A DNA stretch of 64,000 bases from Diospyros lotus (Eukaryota > Streptophyta > Magnoliopsida > Ericales > Ebenaceae), in the NCBI RefSeq assembly GCF_014633365.1, contig NC_068350.1, positions 32,665,119 through 32,729,118 of the forward strand, given 5' to 3'. Position numbers and translations under genes: made by a program. Below are positions 33,465 to 46,400 of the stretch, in pieces. The notes under the pieces were generated by a model. That model was not told the origin of the DNA. It ran no database searches and saw nothing but the letters and a program-made list of their open reading frames with translations. Positions within the stretch are counted from its first letter, which is position 1. The number at the start of each line of letters is the position of its first letter.

Positions 33465-34445
33465 GGTACACACCAAGAGGGAATGAATTGGTTACTTTAA
33501 AAATTTGATATAACTTTGAAATCATTTTGATTGAAAATAAAAATTCAATGCAAGTGAGGATAATGAAATGCTAGCAATGATAAACAAATCAAATAACATA
33601 AACAAGAGAGAACACAAAGATTTATACTGGTTCGGCTTAATCCAAGCCTAATCCACTACCTTAGCTCTTCACTAAGAAATTTTCAAACTATCCAGTAAAA
33701 CCCCCTACTTAAACCAAGTAGATCCTCTAGTCTGAGACTAGGAAAATTACAAAACCTCCCACTCAAATGGGCCGTTTAACTACACAAGTTAGGAAAATAA
33801 AAATTATACAAATCAAAAAGAGAAGCTAAGAGTTAACACTCTTAGTTATAAAATCTCTTACAATAAAAACAAGGGTTAAGAATATATTAACAATCATAGA
33901 ACAAAGACTTTGAGAGAAAAATATAACAATGAAAGCACAGAACACTGTAAGTTCGAATAAAATGATTTGCAATATTTAGATCATCTCGTTTCCGTCCATT
34001 AGCTGTCTCTTGATCCTCCTTGAGTTGTATATATAAGCTTCCCAAAAGATTGAAGAGAAATGTAGCCGTTTGTGACCGTTGGGATTTGAAAAATTAGCCA
34101 TTGGAAGCTTTCTACGAAAAGAGATAGTCGACAGAAAACAATAGATAATTGACAAATTCATAAATAAAACAAGGCATAGTCGACAGACAATAAAGCATAG
34201 TCGACTATTGTTTAACAAAAACATGTCATAGTCGACTAACACATTCACATAGTCGATAGATTTGAAAATATGAAGAAAATTTTGAATATCATATACAAAT
34301 ATAGTCGACTATCCTTACACAATAGTCGACAGAACAATAGGCATAGCCGACTATTTATGGGCATAGTTGACAGATTGAAGCACACAGTCGACAGATGAAG
34401 AATATAATCAACAGAATGCAGCTTGAAAACATTCCAACATATTTA
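33465..34445. repeat. Dispersed repeat inserted in the hAT element, rich in AGTCGAC motifs
   Basis: It begins near TGGTACACACCAAGAGGGAA and contains the block AAGATTTATACTGGTTCGGC and a region of about ten copies of CATAGTCGAC(A/T)-like words (34120-34400). It interrupts the hAT dimerisation domain, which resumes at 34983. The start and end would fit TG...CA LTR ends, but I find no TSD. It may be a solo LTR; the class is uncertain. Confidence 0.4.
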
Positions 34446-34982
34446 CATTTCTTTAGTTTAAGTAAATGTCCTCATTTTGTTTAATTTATATTTTACATTC
34501 CATTTACTTTAATACATAAATGTAAATAAGAAAGTATATCTATTTTAATAAAAATATCTAAAAAATCAAAATTCATAAGAATAAGAAAATGGAATTTGGG
34601 TTTTAGACAAATTTAGGATTTTGCGGTTTTACCACCTCCAAGATGTACATTTTCTATTTCTTAAAAAATTCGTTAAAAATCATTTTATCACTAATGAATG
34701 TTAACTATTGAAATACCGGGAGTTAGTTTTCTAAAAAAAAAGTATTTTCATATATATCTCCTTATAAGGTGCTAACCTTCCAAACTTAGAAAAATATGAC
34801 TTTGAAATCTCGATACTTGAAATTCATTTGGTTTTCATTCTCACAAAGTAATACTTGATATTGAAATTGATTTATGTTGAAAACCACAACCTTAATTCAT
34901 AACTTAGAGATTAAATAAAATATTATTTTTTATCATCAAAACAAAATATACAAAAGTAAAACAACATCTTTCACTAGTTGCA

Positions 34983-35110
34983 GGTAAAGTATTAGCTATT
35001 CCCGTCTCCACAATTGCATTAGAATTGCATTTAGCATTGGAGGTCGTGTTCTTAACTCGTTTAGCATGTCTTTTAACTCCTAAGTTGGTGGAAACACACT
35101 CATTTGTACC
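34983..35110 (+). pseudogene. hAT transposase dimerisation domain, displaced 3' piece
   Basis: Encodes GKVLAIPVSTIALELHLAL and then LTRLACLLTPKLVE, which aligns with the hAT C-terminal dimerisation motif (VLAIPVSTxASESAF...SSLTPKxVE). It is the continuation of the 31603-33440 reading after about 1.5 kb of inserted sequence. Key Ser/Glu positions are changed, so it is non-functional. Confidence 0.7.
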
Positions 35111-35464
35111 TAGTTTGTTATATTCCTTATTTTAGTGAGGAATAATATTCCATAATACTCCTAAGTTGATTGATACTATACTTTGCTAAGTTACATTCCT
35201 TAATACTCTAATAATTTGTTAAAACTTATTAGCAATTTTAACTTTCTTCTTTTGGTTTATGATTTATGATAAGTGACATCCTTTACATTAACTTGATTAA
35301 ACCATTTTAAACCTCACCAAATCATTATTCTTCAGTTTAGTTTGGTTCGATTTATATTTTAAAATGGTCTGATTTGGTTTAAAAATTTAAAAGTCATTTA
35401 CATTTAAGTTTGGAGTGGATTACTATACAAATCATTCCAAACCATTCGATCGTGCCGACCCTTA

Positions 35465-37090
35465 CTCTCTACCCCCACCCTGTGCATGTTATTTGACGGT
35501 GATTAGAAATTGCATTTAGTTTTAAAGTAAAATTTGGATGGGAGATAAAATTTAATGTTGTAATAAAATAATTTTATTTTAAGTTAGATATTGTGTTTTG
35601 AGAATAGGGGTGTGTATGATTCAATTTGGCCAATTTTTTGACATTTTTAATACGCCAAACTGCATATGCAATTTTCTTATAAAATCAAATTGTACAGTCT
35701 GGTTTGGTGAGGGGAAACCACACCGCATTTTGCGGTGTGATTTGGTGTGGTTTTCGCGATTTGTTGAATGCTTAGTTTTTGTAGTTTGGCGTGGTTCGAC
35801 ACAGTTTGGTTTCTACAGTTCGGCATGCACTCAGCAGAATGCACCAATCACCTTCTGGAGTACCCCAAAAATCAAATGAATTTATTACTTTCTGTTAAAA
35901 CAAGATACTCTAAGAACTAAATTCAAAAATTTAATGGACGAGATTTATATCAAATGAAACAATATATACACTGGCACACTTTTTTTATATTTTATCATTT
36001 ATTTTTTAATTATTAAAATATTACTCGGTGATTCAATTTTGAATCGAACCACGAAATTTTCAAACCGCAAACCGCACAGTTTGTGATTTTCTCAAATCGT
36101 ACCGAAGAGCTCACCCAAAAAAATCATGCAATTCGGCCAATTTTTGGAATAATAAATTGGTAGTTTTCATATACCAAATGATTTGTTCTCATATTCAATA
36201 GAATATATTACAACAGATTAGTAATATAACTATTTTATAAAGTCATACGTAAAATAATATAATTATCAATTATTATTCATTTATTATATTAATAATATAA
36301 TTATATTTTAACATTTGAGTACAAACGCAAATATTAAAAGGTAAAATGCCAAATTAGTCCTTATACTTTGGTTTAGGGTAAAATTAGTTCCTACTTTCAA
36401 AAGGCTAAATAAGCCCTCATATTTTTAGACGTGGGGCCATATTAGCCCTTTAACATTATATAAACATCATCTAACAGTATTTGTATTTTATTAACAGGGT
36501 GAAGTCTATCCCAGATAAAATCTCTAACCCCTAAAATTAGACCCAAATCAAAGCTCTAATTAAATTATACATATTTTATTGCTAAGGTACTTCCTTTTAA
36601 TTTGGGCAAGATAAGGTTTTCATATTACAAATGACTCAAAAAATGTGATTAAAAAGTGCAATTATGACTATCAATTTGATTTTCTCATGTCATTATTCTC
36701 TATTCAAATACGAGTCTAGACTAGGGTAGACTAAGAAATTAAAAAAAATTAAATTAAAATAGTCGATCTAGTCTAGGACCATGTGCATCCTTGTGGCTTG
36801 CAATTGGCGAAACCTATTGCCCACCTGCCCCCAAGTCATCGAACTTAATTGTGTGTGAGTTTGATAAATAAACCACCATAATAGTTAAATTATCTATATA
36901 AGATAACAAGTTAAAACTAAAAAGCTATAATCTACCTAAAGCTCACCTTAAATCCATTTCCACTTTTAGCTTTCTGTAACGATGCTGCAGAGGATGTGTT
37001 CTTCAATGACATTATTCAATAATCAAATGATCCAAAATCACTTTTTTGGCAAAGAAAGAATCATAGGAAAATATTATTATTATTATATTA
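35465..37090. other. Intergenic AT-rich DNA with small dispersed repeats
   Basis: AGGGGTGTGTATGATTCAATTT at about 35606 begins a probable nonautonomous hAT-like repeat rich in GGTTTGG/CCAAACC words, continuing to about 36140 (TTCAAACCGCAAACCGCACA). A second repeat lies at 36340-36470 (AATTAGTCCTTATACTTTGG). No gene is recognised before 37091. Confidence 0.4.
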
Positions 37091-37285
37091 GGGGTAACAA
37101 GAAGAGCAACATTGAAGGAAAGACCTTTCACTTTCAGAGATGAACCTAACAACTACACAGTGCCATGGCACCCAGCTTACATGATCCGTCATTCCATCTC
37201 AACACTAACCTGGTTCTTCAAGTCAAACATGAACAAACAGGGCTTCCCAACATTCAACACCCACAAGAGGAAAAAAATAAAATAA
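37091..37285 (+). other. Unrecognised exon-like open frame, 64 codons
   Basis: The frame runs from GGG at 37091 to TAA at 37283-37285 without a stop and has a gene-like composition: ATLKERPFTFRDEPNNYTVP, WHPAYMIRHSISTLTWFF, NMNKQGFPTFNTHKRK. A splice-acceptor-like TTATATTAG precedes it and an in-frame TAG lies 27 bases upstream, so it would need a spliced upstream exon. I do not recognise the protein. It lies convergent to the RPL7 3' end, about 200 bp away. It could be the last exon of a small gene or a pseudogene. Confidence 0.3.
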
Positions 37286-37486
37286 AAAATCAATTACCCC
37301 CGTCGTCATTCTAATAAATAGCTGCTGCTTCCTTTCCTTCCTCCCGAAAGATCGAAATTTTAGTACAAGTCAATGTAAGGTTATATGCTTACACCAAAAT
37401 TGAGACGCACAACATAGGGCATCGCCTGAGGTTCAATCTCAAGTACACAAAACTAATAAGATATCACGCAACACCTTATGTTACTG

Positions 37487-40400
37487 CTAATTCATCTTAC
37501 TGATTAGTTCGTTGATTTGGTCTTCACGATTCCCAGCATCTCCCCCATCTTTGTATGGCTTCTTCTTTCCATGCAATGCTTTATCAGGCTTGTTGAGTTT
37601 AAAGGGACACAGGAAGCGAGTGACCTCTTTAAAATGTGGACCTACTGTAGCAATCTCATTTACAATGTCTTCCATGCATAGAATGCCATACTTCCCCAGA
37701 GTCTGAAAATAAGGCCAAAAGTAAAATGTAGTATTAGAAACTTGCTAATGACAAGACAACAGACCGTGCAACAATCTAGCAAGGTCTTTGATTACCTGTT
37801 CAATGATGTTATTGTCGGTCAGGGGAACAATCTGCCTGTTAACTTTTGCTAAACCTTTCTTGTAAATCAGATCCCTCACGTTCTTGAGATTTGGGTATCT
37901 TCAAACACAAAACATAATCCCATTAAAACATTTATCATTCAACCCAAAGCCAAAGCCAACAAGGATTGGTTATCATTAGCTGATGTTCTCTGCATTGGGT
38001 ATAGAAATATTACACGCGTTAATGCAACACCATGACATGATAAAACTCTCTCTATTAGTTCTTCCAACAATGAAATTCCTTTCAGTTTGTTAAATTTGCC
38101 TAATTATAATTATTATTCACTTCTAAGAGTTTAGTCCATAGTTACCTAGTTCGTGGAATGCTTGGTACATGGAACGCGGACGTGGTATGCCACTTTTCCT
38201 AGGACGCGATATGTAGGGGTAGGTTTCATCGGTTCGCCACTTGGGGTCATGGTACGCTAAAGTGGAACGTCGATGAATATATAAATTTTTTAAAAAATAT
38301 TTTAGATTTTTTGACCATATAAATTAGGAAATAGGAACTAATACAAATGATTAAAATAGAGAAATGATGAAACTTACATGCAAATTGGGATTAGAAGTTA
38401 GGGACTTAGGAGTTTAGGATTGAAAACAATGAAGACATCAAACAAGATCAATAAGATTCATGAAGACATCAAACAATATTTTATATTTGATATTATTTTA
38501 CAGAATAAATTTTATTCTTTTGTATTTAATTTATAAACTTTATATTTGATGTTATTTTAATGTGCAATTCCCATGTGTATTTCTAGAAAGTATTATGGGA
38601 TGTGAAGTCCCAATAAAAACTTGAGTCTTACTACAGAGCCGAGCCAGACGCACTTATCGAGCGCCTTATAGAAAGGGGGCAAAAAGACAAAATTGCGCTC
38701 TCAAACTTTGCAAAGCACTGCCCCTGCTCGCTCTTCTCCCATGGCCACGCCTTCGCTGCCTTCTCCTCTCCGCGGCGCCTCATGGCTGTTGCCTCGCCTC
38801 CATCGCTGCCTCTCACCTTGCCGACCGTCACTGGAAGATGTAGTGACAGTCGGCGAGGCAACACGAGGCGGCGATGGAGGCGAGGCGACGGCCGTGAGTC
38901 GACGAGGCGCCGCAGAGAGAAGGCAACAGAGGCGCGGCCATGGGAGGGGAGCGAGCAGAGCAGGGGCAGGGGCAATGCTTTGCAAATTTGCAAAGTTTGA
39001 GGGGGCAATTTTATCTTTTTGCCCCCTTTCTGTAAGGCTCTCAATAACCTTCTCGGGCTCCCAAGACTTTTCCTAAAAACTTTAGCCAAAAAATCAAAAA
39101 GTGAAGCACAACTCACGAGAGGTAGCTGTGCCTCTCTGTAGAGCAGACCCACTAGCTGCTCTCCACCAGCTACTACAACTTGAAGCCTCACAGTGGAAGA
39201 AGGAAACCTTATCTTCATCTTTTGCAACTCGAAGTACTCCATCGTTGAAGAAGCTTGAAGGATTTGTTGTCCATCTACATCCATATTTCGTAGTCACCTC
39301 TATTTGGAGATGAGAAGCTCGAATAGTGGGAAACTTGTTGCAACCTCTCATCAGAACTTATATAGTTTGATCCTCGTCGTTGCTTCCCCTTCTTGACAAA
39401 AACCATGAGCTGTTGTAGAGAGAAAGGAAGGGTTGTTGCAGAGAGAAAGGAAGAAGACAATATCGACACAGAGAGAGAGGAAGAAGATGGCAGCAAGGAC
39501 CTGATGGGTCTCCATTACTGGAGAACTGGGACGCGTTCCCAAGCGTTCCAAGACACAAACGCACCGCGTTCCAGTAATGGAGACCCATCGGGGGGGGGGG
39601 GGGGGGGGGGGGGCGTATTAGGTAACTATGGTTCAGTCTCCCTAGCAATTAGAATTGATGAGAGAAAGAAACATATCTAACTGTTTCCCCACCATATTGG
39701 AAGGAGGATCTCCTGTTGCATGATAAGTCAAGCTGTGATGAGTTCAAAGCACAATAGATAAAAACAGTCTGCTTAAACCTGCAAAGGCTCACATTCAACT
39801 GTTATATAGAAAGTAGGCAGCAAAGAAGCAACCTCAAGATATCCTAGACAAATGTCAGCTAAAGAGGAAACACAGGAGAATTTTGAGATAACAAAATCCA
39901 ATATTTGACCAACTTTTAGTTTTTATTCTTTAAATTAGTTTAGAGTTCATTCTTTAAAAAAAGACAGTCATTTTAACATGTTAAGCTCACGTAGGATGAC
40001 AATCAGGTTTCATTGTTTCAAGTTCAATTGAGGTGAGAAGTGAGGAACCAATTGACCACCCAGATCAGGTTTGTTGTTTGGGGTAGGGTTAGCATGACCA
40101 GTTTGGGTTAAAGGTGAGTGCAATCCATTTCCTCACATAAGCATCAAGAAGAAATTTGTAGTAAATAATAGCAATAAGAAATTGTTTGTATTACCCATAT
40201 GTAACGTAAGGCTCCACACTTTGTAGAATCCCCATCATCCTTTCATTTGCCTTGACAAAAACACCACTGAAGATTTTCCTGAGTCCGAGAGAGTATAAAA
40301 TCTTTCTAGTTTTCATGTGCATGTCAGTTTTTCTGGAAAAAAATTGGTGGAAATCAGACATGGAAATAGAAATATCAACAACAAAACCAAAATCAAGGTA

Positions 40401-43400
40401 CTGATTACATTGTTAACTTACCCTCCAATGCGGAGTATGAAAAGCAACTTGGACTCTGGTGTCAAAAGTGCATGTTTCTTCCGCTTAGCTCTGTGTTTCA
40501 TCTGGATTAGGTCCAATTCCTGCGTCCAACATGTCAACTATGAATTGAACTGGATATTTTATACAGCAGTTATACATGAAATGAACACAGTGTTGGCCTT
40601 ATGAATATCAAATCAATTGCAGTTTAAGAGAACAGATGTTTCTTAAGTTGACATACAAACCAGGAAACAATACAGCACCGTTGTGACATGTACCTAGGGT
40701 TCAACCTAGGGTTTAAGAGATAATTGGAAGGAATTGGGGGAGATAGATCAGAAAAAATGGGAGGGAATTCAAGAAGAACAGAAACAGTGAGAGCGATTAG
40801 GGAGAACCGAGAGAAAGAGAGGGAAATTGAGAGGAATTGAAATCAGATTTCATTCAATAATATTCTTGTATGTCTTTACTTAGATTGGACCAGACTTATA
40901 TACTGATCGCAGCTTAGGATTGGCGCCAATAGGGCTGCCAAATATTCAAATCAGTACAGTTGAAGGCAGTTGTCCTTAGGTACAAACCACTACAACTACT
41001 ATACAACTAAAAGGAAATTCATCTATTATCCAATTACTACCATGTCCTTGGGTCATAATAAGTTTCTGCCCCCCCCCCCCCCCCCCCCACCTCTCTTAGA
41101 GAGAGTTCTAGTCCCCAAGAATTGACTGGAATTGATCTCATTTCTTCACCCAATCCCGACTTGCTCTTCTTCTCCTTCTTTTCCATCCTCCAGTCCTTCC
41201 ATATATAGTAACTGTTTCCTACACCTGTGACCTGAGCTAGCTTGTTCTCCACACCTTTAGCACAACCCCGCTTATCTCCTTTGTTCCATCAAAAGAGACT
41301 TGGCTAAATTAGAATTAGTATAAACCTTATGATTTGGATTTCCTTCCAGCTGCGAACTATTTGCAGAATGAATTTCGATTAGGGGCTGGTGTTTCTTCAT
41401 ATGGGCTTCAACAGTCATTTCCTATAATTGCGCACTTTCTGCAACATGTTTGACGGACTGTGGCTGAAGCATCTCAACGGTAGGTCTCAATTCTTCGCTC
41501 AAGCTGCTGATGAAGCTTGAGACGAAGTACCCTTTCGTCAGGTGGGGATTAAGGATCAACATAAGCGATGTAAGCTCCTCGAACTTAAGCTGATATGACT
41601 GTACCTTCCCTTATCGCCTCAGTTTGTTGAATTCTTCCATGTCCATCATATTCCAATTTCCAAAATGCTCGCACAAGTCCTCACGAATTCTGCCCATTGA
41701 TAACCCCAACTCCACCCCTAAAACCAGGCATCTCCAATATCATTAAAGTAAGCAATGGCTAGACTGACCTTTTGTTGTTCGGGCACATTATACATGCTAA
41801 ATAGCTCACAACGCCTCACCCACCATCTTGGGTTTTAGCCATCAAACAATGGAATCTCTAGTTTCGGAATGGGGAAACCAGGCTAATTAGGGATAGTCGG
41901 AGCTCCCTACCTCATTTCAAAAGTATTTTCTCCTACCAATGGTGGATCCACATCAAATTCAGACAATCCCTCGAATCAGTGGGTCATTCCATGCCCAGGA
42001 AGGATTGGCTTTGACCTCTCTTTAGGAGGGAATTCGAGAGAGAGCCTTATCGGATTTTGGCCTGTGAACATCATCATGTTGCATCTATTCGTGTATTTGA
42101 TTGCGCAGCAAGTTATGCTGATTGCGACTCTCCTAGCGCCATCGTTCCATTGCTCCTATCCTCCTTTCCACCACCGATTCCATTGATGCCTCCAAAATTC
42201 CCATCCGGACTTGTATGTCTGCCACCATAGCCATCACTTGCTGTAATTGCGACTCCATTTACTTCATCCTAGTGTCGTCAACCATTGTGAAAAGGTTGCT
42301 GATGAGATCGCCGGTCGAGGACCTTGCTCTAGTTAGTTCTCCAAAAGATCAAACAACAATTGCCTAGGGTTACAAGGTCATTTACAACAATCGCCTAGGG
42401 TTACAAGGTCAATTCTCTAAAATGTCTCCTGAAATGGCTTTGCCTTCCTTGTTTAACTGCGATAATGCCTGGAGTTACAGTCGAAATTAGCCTTTAATTC
42501 CGATCCATTTGTTTTCTCTCAGTTTCAATCGATCGTTGTTACCTCCGGGATTCGATCAAAATCGATGATTGCACTCATCTATCAAACCCCGAGGCCAATT
42601 GAAATTGTCGGAACTCTTGAATTTGATGGAATCTCCTAAAATCACTGCTCAATCGGTTCTGCACCAACTACCAAGTCATTGAACTTTGCCGGTCCTAACC
42701 TACTGTTGAGATTGCTGGAATTACAGTTGGAACAGCTTGGCTTGTTCGTCTTCAATTCTGAACAAAATTACCAACACTCTTAGCTTAGAGCCAATCCTCC
42801 TTATCTCCTTCAAAATTCAATCCAAGAGATGCTCGCTCGTTCCGAATCTGCTACTGGAGGTTGCAATAAAAAATCGACGATATATCACCCGGAATAGTCA
42901 GAATTGCACAAGCAGAAGAAACCAAAGGCTAAGGAACTGCTCTAAATGTGATCGCAGCAGAATCAAAAGTCGAAAATCTGCTAGTTTGCCTCACCTTCAC
43001 GTTCCGAATAAGAATTGCCAAAGTTCACAACCTAGAATTGATTGGAATCACAACCGAGGATTAACTGCTCTGATATCAATTGTCATATATCTAGGGTTTA
43101 AGAGATAATTGGAAGGAACTGGGGGAGATAGAAGAAAGGGGGGGGAGAGGAATTGGGGAAGAACAAAAATAGTGAGAGATTAGGGAGAACCGAGAGAAAG
43201 AAAGGGAAATTGAGAGGAATTGAAATCAGATTTTATTTAATAATATTCTTGTATGTCTTGAATTTGATTGGATCAGTCTTGTATACTGATCCAATAGCTC
43301 AGGATTGGCACCAATAGGGCTGCCAAATATTCAAATCAGTACAGTTAAAGGTAGTTAGTTGTCCTTTAAGTACAAACCACTACAACTACTATACAACCAA

Positions 43401-46400
43401 AAGGAAATTCATCAATACAACTAAAAGGAAATTCATTTATTATCTAATTACTAGTATGCCCTTGGGTCACGACACATTGAAAGGATATTTAGTCCTTTGA
43501 TGTATTAAAATTCAATTTTTTTAGATTTTAGGTTGTATTTATTTATTTATTTGTATAAGCGTAATTAGAGTATTTTTTTTCAATTGAACTTCACCTATAA
43601 ATAAGCTTAGGATGTAACGAGAAATTCGTTTTGACGAATTTGCATAAAGAATTGTTTAATATCCCCTTCCTAAAATCTTTCTTCTCTCTCTCTTTTGAGT
43701 TGTCTCTGTTCACCTACATTATTCTTCCTCTTCCCCAATTTCTTCTCTTCTTCTTCAATCTCTTGCAAATTTCTAAACATCCTGCATCAAATTTTGGTAT
43801 CGGAGCTATTATTGGCAATTGGTGCAATGGGGAGAACCAAGTACCAATTCCTTTGGCCGTCTCAAACTAAGCATCTCAACAAATTTCCTAGACTATAGTT
43901 GCCAACCTCAGTTTGTCCATCCATTTGAGGATGATACACAGTGAAAATTTTCAACTTAGTGCCTACCAAATGCCATAGGGTTTTCCAAAAATTACGAACG
44001 AAGTGAGCATCTTGATCTAAAACCATGGTCTTTGCCTCTTTGAAAGGCCATATAATTTGACAATCTCACTAAAATATATCTTGATAATCTTAGAGGCATT
44101 AGAAGTCTTGCTACATGAGATGCAATGGACCATTTTGGAAAAGCATTCCACAATCAAGAAACTGAGACACGTTTTCTTAGTGATGTGGGAAAGCCGAAAG
44201 CCCCAAGACAAAATCCACACCAACATATTGCCATGGACAACTAGGGATAGGTAAGGGACTGTACAAGCCACTATTTTTTTTATTATCTTTTTTACAATAT
44301 TCAAAGTGCAACAGACTAACCATCTTGGCTGCATCTCTTTTTAGACTTGACTAGTAAAATTAGCATTCTACCTCTTTGTCACAGCCCAAGGGCTAGTATG
44401 TAATTAGAAGGGTATCGCCAGGTATTAAAGGCTGTTATAACTATAATAATCCACTTGGCACATGGCAGCCTAGTTGGCACATGGCCACTTGGAGATTCTA
44501 GAGAGTTAGTTAGAAGAAGTCTCTAGAGTAACCAACTCCTATAAATAAGAAGCTGCTCATGAGGATGGGGATATGTGAAGATTAATCCACAAGTCCTTTC
44601 CCTCCAATTCAATCTCAATTCTCTATCTCTCTCATTCTCTCTCCCTCTCGCTCTCATTTTCTTCTTCCCGCCACTTCCTTCCCTAAAATTCTAGAAGAAC
44701 TTCCGATCAGATCCCTAGATCTGACATTTGGTATCAGAGCCAACGACCTAACGGAGAGTAGAATGGTCGACGGAACGCGAGCAAAGCAGGCGAAGGCGTG
44801 AGTGAATGCCATGGAAGCCGAGTTGCGCCAGAACCAGGCACAAGTAGAGGATCACCTGGAAATTCTGGAATTAGGCATACGGAATACCCAGGAAGAGATT
44901 AATAGAAGTCGTTCAGAATACACGGCCAATTTGGACCGGGTAGCGGGCGAAATTAGATCGGAATTCGCGAGATACGCGGCCAACTTCGATCGAGCCATTA
45001 ATGGAATCAGGGAAGAATTCGCAGGATTAAGCCAACAGCTAAGCCAGCAAGTAAGTGCTGCTTTGGGCATTTTTGCTCGGCAACCCCAAGCCAGTCTGCC
45101 GACTAATTTTCCCCCGAGGGCCTCTTCAGTGCCAATTCTGACTACATCGCGAGCTAGGCAAGGGTCGAATGAAATAGTGGAGGTAAGGGATCGAGGAGAA
45201 ACAGAGGACGATACAACGAACCGAGGAAGGGGAATCAACTATTCCAATCCTCAAGGGCCGAGGATGGACATTCCCATATTCGAGCGGGATCGACCCAGAT
45301 TCTTCTACCAATACCGGGTGGCGAAGAGGGATAGGTGAATATGGTTGCGGCTTACTTGGATGATGTGGCCGATGCCTGGTTCCAGAATTGGAGCAGGGGC
45401 AGAGAAGAGCTGAGTTGGCCTAGGTTTGTGAACGACATATGCAATCGGTTTGGGGAGAAGATAAGAACTAACGTCATAGAGGAATTCAATAAACTTAAGC
45501 AGAAGGGATCGATGGAGGAATACTTAGTGAAATTTGAGGAGCTGAAATCGTTGTTATCCTTAGCTCACCTCTCTTTGGATGAAGCTTATTTCGTATCCAG
45601 CTTCATCAGCGAGTTGGACGAACAAATCCGCCCCACGATTAAGATGCTCTATCCTATTTCAGTGGGACAAGCCACTGAACAAGCATACTTGCATGAGATG
45701 GCATTGGACGCCTTTGTCAAGAGGCATCGGTTATTCCCTAAAGGGAGTAGGGAGGAGAATTTATATGGGACTTCCAATAAGGGTAGCAATCCACCATGGC
45801 AAAAGACCGAGATGGCAGGAAGACTTAGCCAGCGCCAAACCAAACTAAGGATCTCACTCTAGATCAGAAGCGGCAACTGAGATTATGTTTTCGTTGTGGA
45901 GAGAAGTTCGGCCCAGGACACCAATGCAAACGTATGTTACTTACTATGGAGGGCCACCACGGAGACGAGAAGGAACAGGACGGAGGGGAGGAAGAAGACG
46001 AAGGAGGGGAAATATCAATGCATGCATTACAAGGTCATGCATCGGGCAGAGTATTGAAGGTAAGGGGAACAGTAGGAAAGAGGAGCCTGGTGGTACTCAT
46101 TGATAGCGGTAGCACCCACAGTTTCCTTAATGAGGAAATAGCCTCCACCCTCCAATGTGAAATGCAGGCAACTACCCCTTTGTCGGTGATGATTGCAAAT
46201 GGAAGCAAAATGGTAAGTCACTACAAGTGCAAGGAATTCAAATGGAAGATGGGGGGTCATGAATTTGTAGTGGATTTGAGAATTCTCAGGCTTGGGGGAT
46301 GCCACATTGTGTTGGGGGTAGATTGGATGAGGACGGTAAGCCCTTTGGTATTTGATTTCAACACCCTAGAGGTAACCTTTGATAAGGAGGGTCAAAAAAT

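Larger units (their letters stand above)
30755..35464 (+). mobile_element. Second hAT element with internal insertion
   Basis: The left end TATGGGTGTTCA and the right end (opposite strand TAAGGGTCGGCACG) resemble plant hAT termini and lie about 850 bp before and 350 bp after a plus-strand hAT transposase remnant. Subterminal zones (31200-31420, 35280-35460) carry AAACC/GGTTT-rich words typical of this group. An 8-bp TSD is not evident, so the exact ends are uncertain. Confidence 0.45.
38137..39631. mobile_element. 1.5-kb element with 13-bp perfect terminal inverted repeats in RPL7 intron 3
   Basis: The ends CCATAGTTACCTA (38137-38149) and TAGGTAACTATGG (39619-39631) are perfect inverted repeats. 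Flanks GTTTAGT and GTTCAGT, with slight shift, could be a decayed TSD. Inside are the GC-rich hairpin at 38664-39041, GGAACGC/GCGTTCC words near both ends, and a 24-base G run. No transposase is encoded. It is a nonautonomous DNA element; the superfamily (MULE or hAT) is not settled. Confidence 0.55.

Noticed and set aside
38631..39284. 217-codon minus-strand frame in RPL7 intron 3
   Set aside because: It crosses the hairpin at 38664-39041, so both strands give the same Ala/Arg/Pro-rich peptide. No protein family fits.
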